Shown here one piece after another: positions 9,161-20,207 of a DNA stretch of 64,000 bases (positions are counted from its first letter, which is position 1; the number at the start of each line of letters is the position of its first letter). Source of the stretch: Diphasiastrum complanatum (lineage: Eukaryota; Streptophyta; Lycopodiopsida; Lycopodiales; Lycopodiaceae); assembly GCA_029204225.1 (NCBI GenBank), contig CM055109.1, forward strand, positions 1,978,340 to 2,042,339, given 5' to 3'. A model generated the notes under the pieces. That model was not told the origin of the DNA, ran no database searches, and worked only from the letters and a program-made list of their open reading frames with translations. The position numbers and the translations under genes are program-made.

Positions 9161-9884
9161 TAAGACATGTCTTTTTTCGTCTTTTTTTTGCTACTTTTAA
9201 TCTAAGACACCTTCGTCTCCTTTATTGCCTTTAATTTAAGGCACCTTTACCTTCTTCCCTGCCTTCAGTGTAAGGCACTTTTCGGCTTTTTCGGCTTTTT
9301 CGCCTTCTTCACTGACTTGAATCTAAGGGTGGCTTAGGAATTTACATACCTTTAGTGTAAGGGCACCTTCAGGAGTTGCAAACCTTCAGTCTAAGGGCAC
9401 CTTTGAATTTTTTTACTTTTTCATGTTTTGCTACATTGGCTGACTGACGTCGCCAACTTGTCAGCAACCCTAAATGAGCTGGACAACCAAATATCCCAAA
9501 GGCGGTTGGCGGTTACCAACTTTGTACATATGCAAAGACTGGCGTAAATAGCATTAAAGGCTTGTAAGATATTTTGTTCTTCGACACTTGGAAATCTATA
9601 TGTTAGTTGATTCAAGCTATGTAAGTGTTAATTGAGTAATAGAATTTCTCTTTCAATCAAAGTTTTTATCTGTAGCCAGCGTTATCACGCTCAACAAGTT
9701 GAAGTTATTACTTCAAGCTATTGTACTCACTATTGATTTTTTTATCAGAGTGCAATTTTTGTCTCACTACTATGTCGTTCATTTACGCATTCTGTATGAA
9801 TTCTTCTACTTGAATAATTCTGCTGCTAACTGTTGCGTTTCCATTCCTTTCAAAGCGTTTTTCAAGATCCTCATTAAGGGGGAG
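9161..9884 (+). mobile_element. LTR-like tail and short internal region with polypurine tract
   Basis: After decayed minisatellite units (to about 9420) the sequence has features of an LTR end, such as AATAGAATTTCTCTTTCAAT near 9638. There is no GAG or POL. At 9876-9884 the purine run AAGGGGGAG is followed directly by TGTAAGATTTC, a standard polypurine tract to 3' LTR junction. With minisatellite clusters on both sides, this suggests a very short (TRIM-like) element with repeat-bearing LTRs. No tRNA primer site was found, so the 5' boundary is uncertain. Confidence 0.4.
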
Positions 9885-10345
9885 TGTAAGATTTCTTATG
9901 CTCAACCTTAAAAATTGTCAAGTAATGAGCATCTTGAAAACAGAAGGCCGAGAACATGATTTCAGACCTTCACATTTTTCCCTTTTAAAGTTGTTTCCTT
10001 ATGCCTTAGAAACCTTCTTTAAGCACCTTCACTTTTTGCCTTAGCGAAAAATATGACACACTAGCCAAGTGGCCAGAATGCCTTAGAAACCGTGCTTAAG
10101 GCACCTTCGCTTTTTCGCCTTAGTAAAAAATGCAACACACTAGCCAAATGGCCAGAATGCCTTAGAAACCATTCTTAAACACCTTCGCTTTTTCCGCCTT
10201 AGCGAAAAATGCGACACACTGGCCAAATGGCCAGAATGCCTTAGAAACCATTCTTAAGCACCTTTGCTTTTTCACCTTAGCAAAAAATGTGACACACCGC
10301 CCAAGTGGCCAGAATGCCTTAAAAACCATTCTTAAGGCACCTTTG
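9885..10345 (+). mobile_element. Probable LTR start carrying 79-bp minisatellite, cluster 2
   Basis: The segment starts TGTAAGATTTC after a polypurine tract. Units of the same 79-bp minisatellite begin at about 10015, 10092, 10172, 10251 and 10329 (spacing 77-80 bp), the last cut short at CTTTGATGTGG. The right end of the LTR is missing or not recognisable. Confidence 0.5.
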
Positions 10346-11737
10346 ATGTGGTAGTGAAATGTGCATGCGCTATGTGGTAGCCCGTCCACATGCACATTCT
10401 CTCATAATGTTGTCCACTTGAAAATTATGACATAAATGATTTAAAAAAAATTTGGTTTAACATGCATATTTCACCTCTCGAAGTGCCTCCAAAATTCTCA
10501 CAAAACCTGAGCACTTGGCATTACGTATTATGGAAGGTGCCGGGTAGAGGACATTTTGCCCAACAAGGATTTCCAAAAAAATTTATGCTCCTGGTATTGC
10601 CTAAAAGATTCTGGAAATCCTTAATGGGCACAATGTCCTTTGACCAACACATTCCATTGCGTAATGAATACTTTAACTTTTTTCACATGTACATTATGAA
10701 GCATAATAAGCAGTTTGACTTTGATCTACTAGTGTGAAACTGCCACATGACACCCGTACCTATATGACTCCTGAAGTGCAGGTTGAAAATCTCAGCACAA
10801 GGATTTAAAAAAAAAAAGATGCATATTCTACTTTTTAAGCTGCCCAAAATTGGACATAATAAGCACCAATTATCCATTGGATGAGCTATGTGTACACACT
10901 ATGGACGAGCTAAAGGGAGAGCCATCTAGAGGAGTAAGTAAGGATCGAGAGGAGTGGAGTAAGGATGGGGGTGCCCAAGGTGCAATCAACATGTAGTTGC
11001 CTGCACCCGAGCTTCTTCACATATAGATAAACGTGAATAACAGGTGGAATGGATCCAAAGACCTCTTCTCATGTAACCAGATCTGACTGCTTTCATGTTA
11101 TGGTTTGATCTTTCCAACCTACTAGTCCAAATTTCAAAAAGCTAGTTGTTCCTTGGTAGTTCTTTTTGAGCATTATCATTTTGTGGAACCGCATGAATTG
11201 GTTGCATTGTCTTCGCACGCATACCCTACTGATGCAATCAACAAAGCATGGCTGGAGAGGCAAGGTAAAGTGGTGCATCATGGTGGGGCAACATTTGCAC
11301 AATGCACATGTGAATGTGAAAGGATCAGGGACGAATGAGGATGTCATCCATGTGTCCATGTCATGCATGGTGGGGCCTGGGATTACAAGTGAAGACGGCG
11401 TTACAGTGGGCAGCCATCACAAACAATCCTTATTACACATCAGCCATCACAACTAATTCTGTCAGGGAATGCTTAAGGAGTGCACTGCAGGGGCAGTTAT
11501 GTCACTACCATCCACCAACACTTAGAGTGGGACTTGCTAGACATCTATTATCAGGCTGTTGAAACTCAATCATCACAACCCATGGGAAATGGTCTTTGAA
11601 TATTGTCCAAATTATGTAAACCACCAAATTTGTAGTAATCTATCTCCGATCTGGGTTGAGGACATAATTGGCCAAGGAGAGCCATGATTTGGCTTTTGAT
11701 CTGTTCATCATCGGGTTATCATTTCATCCATCTCTTC
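10346..11737. other. No gene recognised; region upstream of the UGT gene
   Basis: Short open frames (10462-10737 plus, 11093-11456 both strands) have no recognisable product and overlap each other. The sequence lacks obvious transposon domains. The rightmost few hundred bases presumably include the UGT promoter. Confidence 0.4.
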
Positions 11738-11743
11738 TATATA
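11738..11743 (+). promoter_or_regulatory. Candidate TATA box of the UGT gene
   Basis: TATATA lies 138 bp upstream of the UGT start codon, in TTCTATATACC. A transcription start about 30 bp downstream would give a 5' leader of roughly 110 bases, normal for a plant gene. Confidence 0.45.
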
Positions 11744-11880
11744 CCATGCCCGCATCATCTTTTGTTCTAGCAAATAACAAAGTGTCCACAGTGACTCTCA
11801 CAACTTTGCTCACTCTGGTTCTGGTGATTTGATCTGTTGAACTTTAATTTGGAGCTGCGAAAACGAGCATCTGGTATGCT

Positions 11881-13338
11881 ATGGCTCCAAGGGAGCAACT
11901 AGCTCTTGATCCTCATGCACTGGTGCTCCCTTTCCCGGCACAAGGTCACATCATACCTGCGATGCAACTTGCCAACAAATTGCTCTCTCAAGGCATCAGA
12001 ACCACCTTCATCTGTCCCCAGCATAGGATCGATCTCATTCCCACGACCCTTAGATTCACAGTGAAGGTGGTGGCACTGCCTGATGAGGTAACCTTGGAAA
12101 AGCAAAGAGTAGATGCAGGTCTAGAAAGCTTAAGCCGCTCAACTGAAACTGTTGACAACATGCGTGAAAGCTTTCAGCAACTGTTGAAATCAGAAAAGTT
12201 TCGTAATTCTCGCATTTTCTTGATTAGTGATTTCCTACTGCATTGGACTGGAGAAATAGCTAAAAAGTTCAACATTCCAAGCTATGTCTTCTTTCCATCC
12301 TCTGCAGCAGCGCTGTGTGTCTCGATGTACGCTCACAGCCTGATTGCGCAAGCTCACATTCCCGTGCGATCTTTAGATCTTCAGCGAGGTTCTATTTTCA
12401 TTGATGTTCCTGGTTTCGCAAAGCTTCTTGCTCCTTCTGCCTTGCCAAGCGTATTCAGGGAGGAGTACCCTGCGGAAAGTCGAAATGCATGTGTGAAGAG
12501 TTGTTTACTCCTTCGTGAAGCATCTGGTATTGTCGTGAACTCATTCTCGGAGCTAGAAAGGCCATGCTTTTATGCTTTACAAAACGATCTACGGCTTTAT
12601 TCTAATCAGACCAGGAATATCTATTCTGTTGGTCCATTGCTGCAGCGCGACTTCATCAATAGCCCAGAGTTTAATTCAGAAGAAAGGGAGCATCACTCAG
12701 TCGAAGAAGCCAGCTGCATGAAATGGTTGGATACTCAGCCTGTAGCCTCTGTGCTGTACATCTCTTTCGGCAGCATCGCTCAACTATCTTTACATCAGAT
12801 CTATGAGATCGCACATGGATTAGAGAAAAGCACACACCCATTTCTGTGGGCAATTCGTTTACAAGAAAACTGCAGTGAATCAACAGCAGCTTTATCTCTT
12901 CTTCCTGATGGTTTTCAAACCCGAATAAAAGGCAGAGGATTCATCACCTTCACATGGGCTCCTCAGCTGCTCATCCTGTCTCATCCCTCTACTGGAGGCT
13001 TCCTCACCCACTGCGGTTGGAACTCCATACTTGAAAGCATCTGTCGAGGTATTCCAGTGCTTGCGCTTCCCCAATTTGGTGAGCAAGATCTGAACTGTAG
13101 GGTGGTGGTCGACGACCTGCAGATGGGAGTCGAGGTGGAAAGAGGAGAGGATGGAGTGGCAATAAGGGAAGAGATTGAGAGAGCAGTGACACTGCTGATG
13201 GGAGAGAAAGGAGAAGAGATGAGGAAGAAGGCCACTGAGTGGATGGATGCAGCAAGGATGGCTAGTATTGGATCATCAGCTGCAAATTTCAAGTCATTAT
13301 GCAACAAAATTAGAAGCTGTGCACATACATTTATGTAA
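11881..13338 (+). CDS. UDP-glycosyltransferase, plant family 1 (UGT)
   Basis: This is a 485-residue intronless ORF, the usual length for plant UGTs, which transfer a sugar from a UDP-sugar to small acceptors (phenolics, hormones, terpenoids) in the cytosol. The N-terminal acceptor domain has PFPAQGH with the catalytic His at residue 23, and the partner Asp at 117 in LISDF. The C-terminal donor domain carries the PSPG box at residues 359-402: WAPQ at the start, HCGWNS at 377-382, and a final Gln402 that usually goes with UDP-glucose. There is no signal peptide or membrane segment. The start follows a TATA-like box at a sensible distance and aligns with UGT N-termini. The frame is clean, unlike all transposon genes around it. 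The acceptor cannot be predicted from sequence alone. Confidence 0.97.
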   Translation: MAPREQLALDPHALVLPFPAQGHIIPAMQLANKLLSQGIRTTFICPQHRIDLIPTTLRFTVKVVALPDEVTLEKQRVDAGLESLSRSTETVDNMRESFQQLLKSEKFRNSRIFLISDFLLHWTGEIAKKFNIPSYVFFPSSAAALCVSMYAHSLIAQAHIPVRSLDLQRGSIFIDVPGFAKLLAPSALPSVFREEYPAESRNACVKSCLLLREASGIVVNSFSELERPCFYALQNDLRLYSNQTRNIYSVGPLLQRDFINSPEFNSEEREHHSVEEASCMKWLDTQPVASVLYISFGSIAQLSLHQIYEIAHGLEKSTHPFLWAIRLQENCSESTAALSLLPDGFQTRIKGRGFITFTWAPQLLILSHPSTGGFLTHCGWNSILESICRGIPVLALPQFGEQDLNCRVVVDDLQMGVEVERGEDGVAIREEIERAVTLLMGEKGEEMRKKATEWMDAARMASIGSSAANFKSLCNKIRSCAHTFM

Positions 13339-14168
13339 CATGAGTAAGCCATGCTAGTTTTCATCATCAATCATCCAACTGTGCAATGTGATAGTGAATG
13401 AGAGCTTGAAATTTGGAGAACTCATATATTATCAATTCTATGAAAGTAATAGTTACAGTATGGCTCATGCTTCAATTGTTATATTAAGATCAAATGTGAA
13501 CAACTTTTCTTTAGCTGGCATGATAGTAGTAAACTATTGGTTTGATAGAAGCGTTAGTGTTAGAGCATTAAAATGGGTTTTTCTTTTAAATTCTTTTAAA
13601 GTGCAGCAATTGTTTTTCATTTTTAACTATTTGAATGTATCTTGGCAAAGCTGAGATCACTTTGGTTTCTTACATATTTTATACCAAGGAGTGGACTCCC
13701 ATGTGTGTCTTATTTAGTTAAAGTTAATGCTTGTTGGTTATATATAATAATTTTAATATTCTTTTAATGTAATCATGAGTTTAGGAGTTACATGGTGAAG
13801 CTTCTCATAACCTCTCTAAACCCTAGAGCCACTATTATTGTACTTATTATAATTTTGAGCTAAGAAGAGTGCACAAAGTGTAAAAGACAAGTTTAAATTG
13901 GTGATCTTCTATAATAGCTACAATCTCTCTCACAACTATGTTGTTTATGCTTGTACATATTTTCAATGACTGCGTGTCGTAGTCATCGGGATGGATGGTA
14001 GTCTAGGTGATAAGATATGTTATTAGTAGCCTCCCATTCCAAACACTTTCATATCAAAGTGAGTTTTTTGCAAAACTTTGTGGGCTTTGTGTGAAGGCAT
14101 AGGAAAATTTATAAAACTATAATTTCAACCATGTCTCAATCGTTTGTGGGTAAGTGGAGTAGTGCTAG
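13339..14168. other. UGT 3' flank; no gene recognised
   Basis: AT-rich sequence with only one short open frame (13388-13654) of no recognisable product. The UGT 3' UTR must begin here, but I see no unambiguous polyadenylation signal. Confidence 0.4.
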
Positions 14169-14818
14169 CAGAACACATTCTATTCTAGAAATCAAGACAA
14201 AATGACACAAGATAGGGAGATGCACAAAAATAGAGCTACTGTAATATCAGTTTAGTTTTTAGAACGAGATCGTCAGTGTCTCGCTCATTGGCGGAATGAC
14301 ATTCTGCTCTTTCGTTGTGTTCTGCTTGTTGGTAGACTTTCATGCACAGCTATAGTTTCTAGTATTTTTCTTTCTGCTCTACTCGCTACCTCTCTCTCGC
14401 TCTGTCTCTTTTTCAGATCTCTCTATTCAGATTATCTTTTTTCATTATTTTTTATGATCCAGAGAGGATCGTTTTTACCTCCACAGTGTGGAGTTTACAA
14501 GATGGCTAAACGTAGAATCACAAGACTAGTTAACGCCAATCAACTAGTTAGTTAGTCTCCGTTGTTGCCATTCATTTCAGCTGGGCGTGAAGTCTATGAC
14601 TCCTAGCCCGTTGAGCTGCCAGCTGGCAGCGCAAAAGATTCCTTTTCGTTTGTTTCATAATCTCCCGTTTGCTTTCGTTCTTTTCGTCTCTTTCGTAGTT
14701 TTTTGTTTTGCGCCCCTTCATGATTTGCGGTCCTGGAGGTGTGTTTATGATTCACGAATGATTCGTGAATTGTTCGTGCTTTAAGTCAAAGGCACGTTGA
14801 CTGTCGCGAATTGTTCTT
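14169..14818 (-). mobile_element. Copia 3' LTR, truncated
   Basis: This segment is well over 90% identical by eye to 16889-17540, the matching part of the 5' LTR. Compared with that LTR it lacks about 125 bp at its left end (the LTR 3' end on the minus strand), and the copies diverge again after GAATTGTTCT near 14816. It contains the perfect inverted repeat ATTCACGAATGATTCGTGAA(T) at 14749-14769. Confidence 0.75.
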
Positions 14819-14849
14819 GTGCTTCCTGCTGCTCTGGAGTCTACGGCTC

Positions 14850-16700
14850 TGCATTTTGATTTGATGTATGTCCTCGATCTCCCTCTGATTTGATGTATGT
14901 CCTTGATCTGCCACACCATTGTATTCTGGTGTGTATGCAGGAGTGAACTGGTGTTCTATCCCCTGTTATTTGCAAAATCTTGAGAATTTTGTGCTTTTGT
15001 ATTCACCTCCATTGTCAGATCTAAGGATCTGTATCTTTTTCGAGGTGTGTCACTTTGCCAAGGTCACGAACTTCTTGAAGGAATCAAACACTTTAGATTT
15101 CTTCTTCAAGTAGTGAATGTCATCCGGCTGTAATCTATGAACGTCAGAAAGTATCTTGAACCTGAGAGCAAATCCATCTTCATCGGTCCATAGACATCAA
15201 AGTGGACAAGCTCAAGAACTTCCTTGGCTCTTCTTCCCTCATGCGTGAATGGATTCCGATGTTGTTTGCCTTTTTGACAAGCTTCGCAGAACTCAGTTTC
15301 GGGCTTTGAAATCTTGAGACCTGTGACAATGTCTTTTCTGCTCATGTCGTACAGGCTCCGCATGTTCAGATGATACATTCTCCTATGCCAGAGCTGATCT
15401 TCATTTTTTGATGCATTCAATATGCTATCAGAATTGCTAACTAGTTTTGTCTGGTAGAGATTTCATTCTCTGCATCCGACCATCAGCAACTTGTTTGTCG
15501 TCTTCTCGATCATACGGCAAGTGGTGTCGTCGAACAAAACTCAAATGCCTAGATCTGCCATCTTGGATACAGATAGTAGGTCTTTTCTGAGTGAGGGCAC
15601 ATAAAGTGCTCCTAGTAACTCTGGTTGGCCTTACAGTGTTCGCAGCTATAGAGCGTCGATGCCTTTGACATCGTGTCTGCTCCCATCACCTAGAATCACT
15701 GCTCTATTGTTTTTGAGTTCGTGAAAGTCGATCAAGACCTTCTTGTTGCAGGTTATGTGTGATGTTGCTCCTGAATCAATGACTACATCGTAGTCGTGTT
15801 CAGAGTAGCTTGTTGAAGCTTTATCAAGTATCGTGAAAGCTTTGTCACCTCTTTCAGCATCCTTTGATGACTCTGCAACGTTTGCCTTTTCAACTTTGTT
15901 CTTTCTTTTTGGGTTAAATCTGCAATCATATGCAGAATGCCCTTTCTTCTTGCAGTGCATGCAAGGTATTGCTAGATTAAACCAGTATTTGTTGGTCGTA
16001 TGGCCTGATTTGTGGCAGTGATCGCAGGAAGAAGATTGCTGATTCGAGGACTTGGTCTTCTCGAATCTTGGCTTGTCTTCTTTCCTTTCATGAAGAGAGC
16101 TTTCTCTTTATTACTGCTTCTCTCTCCTTCGTCTCTCATCAGTCTCTCATCAGCGACAAGACTGACTGCTTTGTCAAATGTCATATCTGATAGACTCAGT
16201 ATGAGCATTCTCAGCGGTTCATAGGACATCGGTAGAGATTTCATGAAGTACATCAGCTGTTGTGGTGCTGGGACCTGGTGCTCCTGTCCTGGTACAATGA
16301 GTTGAGCAAAGATCATTTTGATCTTCTCAACGTGCTGATCCAACTTGCTGCCATCCCACCGTATGGATTGCAGTTGATTGTGAAGGTGCATGATTGAAGC
16401 GACAGTCCTCACTTCATACTTTTGCTTCAATCTTTCCCACGCTGCATGGCTGCTTTCGTAGTCTTCAATATGCATGAGTAGATCCTCATTTATGGATGAA
16501 ACGATGATCGCCATTGCGCGCTCATCTTTTCTAATCCATTCAGCTCTCCTCGGGTCTCCCTCTGGAGGCTGCACCTCTGAGAGCTCAGTCACCGACTAGA
16601 TGCCTTCGCCCTTTAGAAGCATTTTGATTTTGAATTTCCAGATTTTGTAATTTGTGCCATTGAGACTGATTGCTACACTTGTCTGGATTGTTGTAGCCAT
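14850..16700 (-). pseudogene. Copia GAG-protease-integrase relic, RT/RNase H deleted
   Basis: GAG begins at ATG 16700 (MATTIQTSVAISLNGTNYKI, then WKFKIKMLLKGEG, then TAG) and continues with the UBN2 domain (16592-15972). Next come a GAG zinc knuckle (CKKKGHSAYDC), the aspartic protease site VIDSGATSH near 15780, and the pre-integrase H..H..C..C zinc domain (LWHRRMYHL, FCEACQKGKQH). The integrase core has first Asp in HFDVYGPM and second in RSDNGGEY, and ends at PEYNGVAD near 14915. Everything after this, including the third catalytic residue, RT and RNase H, is gone and the LTR follows. Stops and shifts recur (for example LAK-stop-HTS, FCK-stop-QGI). A ~29-bp duplication (GATTTGATGTATGTCC...) sits at the deletion point, about 14858-14915. 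Confidence 0.8.
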
Positions 16701-16750
16701 ATTGTGTTGTCTGGAAGAATCACTGCTGGGATATCAGTAGTGATAACTTG

Positions 16751-16763
16751 GGCTCTCATACCA
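16751..16763 (-). other. tRNA-Met primer binding site of the copia element
   Basis: Minus strand TGGTATGAGAGCC, one change from TGGTATCAGAGCC, directly after the LTR end (...GCGACA). The GAG start follows 50 bp later. Confidence 0.8.
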
Positions 16764-17572
16764 TGTCGCGGAAGCGAGACTGTTTCTTTTTCATCTTCGT
16801 CTTCTTATTCGCAAACAATTTTGTGTCTTTGAATTTTCTTTTTGCGCATAAGTTGTTTACAGGATCCCAAACACGCGACTAGACATCACAGAACACATTC
16901 TATTCTAGCAATCAAGACAAAATGACAGCACAAGATAGGGAAAAGCACAAAAATAGAGCTACTGTATTATCAGTTTAATTTTTAGAGCGAGATCATCAAT
17001 GTCTCGCTCGTTGGTGGAATGACATTCTGCTCTTTCGTTGTGTTCTGCTCGTTGGCAGACTTTCATGCACAGCTATAGTTTCTAGTATTTTTCTTTCTGC
17101 TCTGCTCGCTACCTCTCTCTCTCTGTCTCGTTTTCAGATCTCTCTATTCAGATTATCTTTTTTCATTATTTTTTATGATCCAAAGAGGATCGTTTTTACC
17201 TCCACAGTGTGGAGTCTATAGGATGGCTAAACGTAGAATCACAAGACTAATTAACGCCAATCAACTAGTTAGTTACTCTCTGTTGTTGCCATTCGTTTCA
17301 GCTGGGCGTGAAGTCTACGACTCCAAGCCCGTTGAGTTGGCAGCTGGCAGCGCGAAAGATTCCTTTTCATTTGTTTCATAATCTCTCATTTGCTTTCGTT
17401 CTTTTTGTCTCTTTCGTAGTTTTTCATTTTGTGCCCCTTCGCGATTTGCGGTCCTGGAGGTGTGTTTATGATTCACGAATGATTTGCAAATCGTTCGTGC
17501 TTTGAGTCAAAGGCACGTTGACTGTCGTGAATTGTTCTCGTTCGACCTTCGTTTCTTGTTCGTGCTGCAACA
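16764..17572 (-). mobile_element. Copia 5' LTR
   Basis: On the minus strand it runs from TGTTGCAGCACG at 17572 to GCTTCCGCGACA at 16764 (about 809 bp), with the primer site immediately after. It matches the truncated 3' LTR at 14169-14818. The divergence between the two LTRs shows the element is not recent. Confidence 0.7.
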
Positions 17573-17579
17573 AAGTTGC

Positions 17580-18510
17580 AGGAGTTCACCATTTCTGACA
17601 TCAGAAACTGCTTCTACATAGAATAACGGAGCATCTGGAAGTTCATCATCCACTTCAGTATTAACTGGTGCGGATTCAATACGTGAAACATAGTCGGCAA
17701 GATGATGTTGTTTACCTTTTCAAACCACAACTCGGAAGTCAAATTCGGTCAATCGAAACAAACATCTTGCGATACGCCCTATATTACACGTCTTGTTTAC
17801 CAAATAAAGTAACGACTGGTGATTCGTATAAAATACAAAGTGCATTTCCATAAGATAATGTCAAAATTTTTGTATAGAAAAAATCATGGCTAATGCTTCA
17901 CATTCTGTTGTTGAATAGTTTTTCTCTGGATCTGTAAACTATCTGCTTGCAAATCATATTGGATAGTCCTTCTTGTATTCACCTGGCTATGTCAAAATTA
18001 ATCCAATTGCATATTTTGAGGCATCAGTTTGAACATGAAATTTAATTGTCCAATCTGGAGAACGTAGTATTGGTGCCGAAGCTAATGCTTTTTTTAATTT
18101 TTCAAAGGCTTCTAATGCCTCAACTTCCAAATAGGAAAAATAGTCAGTTTGTGTATATGTCTTGCAAGATCTACAAAGAAGATAATAAAAATTTGATAAT
18201 AATTCGCATGACCCATAAAGACATAAACTCCACGAATTATTGTTGGTGGCGGTAATTCCACAATGACTTTTATTTTTGAATAATCCGTTGCAATGCCATG
18301 TCTTGATACCACATGTCCTAAGACGTTGCTATTCGTTGATGCAATAGTGGTGGATGTCGTAGTGGTCTGCCCTATTGTATAAGCCAACATACTGATATTT
18401 GGCTCGCCATCTAACTCTTCATCCTCCTCCCGTATTGCATCATCCATAGCATTTTGCAAAATTGCATACTCATTATTATTATAATTGACAATTGAATTCA
18501 GCATAGACAA
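17580..18510 (-). pseudogene. Gypsy RT C-terminus and RNase H relic
   Basis: Right to left, the minus frames give NAMDDAIREEDEELDGEP (GAG-like tail), then VLGHVVSRHGIATDYSKIKV and GHANYYQIFI (gypsy RT thumb, 'LGHVVS..GI..DP.KI'). After frameshifts come AFEKLKKALASAPILRSPDW, KFHVQTDASKYAIG, FASRQFTDPEKNYSTTECEA with stops, and HHLADYVSR. This is the RT-RNase H linker and RNase H with its TDAS and EALAM signatures. The palm of RT with its catalytic DD is missing, because GAG-like sequence is fused directly to the thumb. Several stops make it dead. Confidence 0.75.
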
Positions 18511-18889
18511 GAGACAATAAACTTGAATTTGAAAATCTGATAATAAAGCCAGTACATGTGATGATGGTGCTATCCAATCCGTGCACCCTAGAGAAGGGCT
18601 TCAATGGCAATCTTGAATAGACTCTGGACGACTGATCTACAATAAATAGAATGCTCCAACTGTTGAGGAATGCTTCTCAATGTGGTAGTTATATAGTGGC
18701 GACCACCATCAGAGAGAGCGAACAACCAAGTGCCGTTGGGGGGCTCTGCCCCCCAAATCCCCTGGACTTCCTGCTATGCAACCCAACCAGATCATAACCA
18801 TCATGGTTTGACATTAGACCCCATACTAACAACCATGCTCAATTATGGCTTCTCCTCATAACAGGGGGCTTACAGATTTGAGCTTACAG
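18511..18889. other. Insert between gypsy fragments with a G6/C6 hairpin
   Basis: This 380-bp stretch interrupts the gypsy GAG. It contains TTGGGGGGC-TCT-GCCCCCCAA (18736-18756), a perfect 9-bp stem. The flank GCCGTTGGGGGGC...GCCCCCCAAA also occurs on the minus strand at 56376-56402. The insert may be a solo LTR or small element of that family. I do not recognise it. Confidence 0.4.
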
Positions 18890-19367
18890 TTAACTAGTGA
18901 CTACTAAACTGAGAGGTGAATGTTTAGTTATGTCCAACATATGGTGTTTCAGCTCACGCCTGATCCTTTTAGGTAAACCTGAGAAAAACCACATAATCAT
19001 GGCATTTTCATTAATTAGCTCAGGTTCGCACTCAGATCTGAGGCGTTTAACTCGTTCAATGTACTCGAACCATTTCCTACTTTCCCATTAAAACTTTACT
19101 TAAACGTAGGAAAGGGTCTTCCATAAACTTCCGAGGTTTGAACCATGTGATAAGGGCTCGTTTAACAATTTTCCAATCTGTACACTTAGTCTCATCTTGA
19201 TTAGAGTACCAACCTTGTGCTACACCCGTTAAGGCCATAGGAAAAAGCTTAAGTTTATCCTGAGGGAAAATTTCGCCGTAGACTTCACACGATTCAAAAT
19301 AGATATGAAGTGACTTAGATAAATCTAGGGTAGAACTGGCAAAGGTTCCTAACATATAGAAATACAA
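18890..19367 (-). pseudogene. Gypsy GAG relic (Retrotrans_gag)
   Basis: The minus frames read YFESCEVYGEIFPQDKLKLF, TGVAQGWYSNQ, ALITWFKPRKFMEDPFLRLS, then after a shift WFEYIERVKRLRSECEP, MIMWFFSGLPKRIRREL and LDITKHSPLS. This matches the gypsy GAG core (L...A..WY, F...F.., L..GL). A close relative is at 28450-29010, with KPRKFLEDPFLLLSKVKMGK and WFLAGLPRSIRREL. The element runs leftward into the RT/RNase H relic at 17580-18510. Confidence 0.75.
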
Positions 19368-20207
19368 TTTCTGTAGTTTGGCGAGGATAAAATAAAGATT
19401 TTCTGTGATCCTAACAATATTAACGTTCGTTAAACTTCAAAGATGTCAACTTATTATAAATAAATTCCTCAAAAGTTTCAACGAAGGTTATGGCGAAGGT
19501 TACAAATGTAATACTATTGTTTTTGCAAAAAAAATGACCTTTTTTGATAAAAATGGAACAATATGACATGTGGCCTCTGCTTATCATTTGCGAACTCACT
19601 GATGAACTAAAATAGTAAGTCAAACTAGCACAGACTTTGGCAAAGGTTTTTGGCAAAGGTTCTTTCTGGAAACTGGAAATTTTTGTGAAAAGGTGTTAAG
19701 ATCTCACCAAATTTTACATATTTCTGAACAGTCACTTTGACCGTCTTTTATTGGAATTAACGTTCGCTGAGCTGGCAATGAGTAATGATGGTGGCACGAG
19801 ATTCCATGAGTACACGTGTCAATCATAAAAATGCTCGTTGTCATGCATTAACTAGAAATCCTACATCAGAGCAAGCACGAGCAACATTCCACCAAAACAC
19901 TCAACAAGGGAGGACCAACAAAAAAAGAAGCTACATTATTCAATTGTTTCAATGGTTTCACAAAAGAGTTCAAATTAGACAGATCAGCAAATCTACAGAT
20001 TATGACAAGTTCAGAAAATCTTGCAAATTTATGGAGCAAGAGAGGAGCATCAGAGTCAAATGATATGTAATGACTGTATAGATATTGATTATATAAATAA
20101 ATACATAATACAAAGTTTTTACTCTTCATCATCAAATTTTGTATCTGCTTCAATGGTTGTATTGCTTTTACTCCTTGTCTCGGTTGTTTACTGGTTTTAC
20201 TTATAGA
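19368..20207. other. No gene recognised
   Basis: The sequence has repeated short strings such as GGCAAAGGTT and GCGAAGGTTA (19480-19660) and a few short open frames without a recognisable product. It may include the 5' leader or LTR of the minus-strand gypsy element to the left, which I cannot delimit. Confidence 0.3.

Noticed and set aside
8741-10345. CRISPR array
   Set aside because: Whole 79-bp units repeat without variable spacers, the units are diverged, and the context is a plant retroelement.
10462-10737. 91-codon plus-strand gene
   Set aside because: No similarity to a known protein and no supporting start, repeat or neighbour context.
11093-11562. Small genes upstream of the UGT
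   Set aside because: Short overlapping frames on both strands with no recognisable product or coding features.
12981-13370. 129-codon antisense frame
   Set aside because: It is the reverse strand of the UGT gene's C-terminal half.
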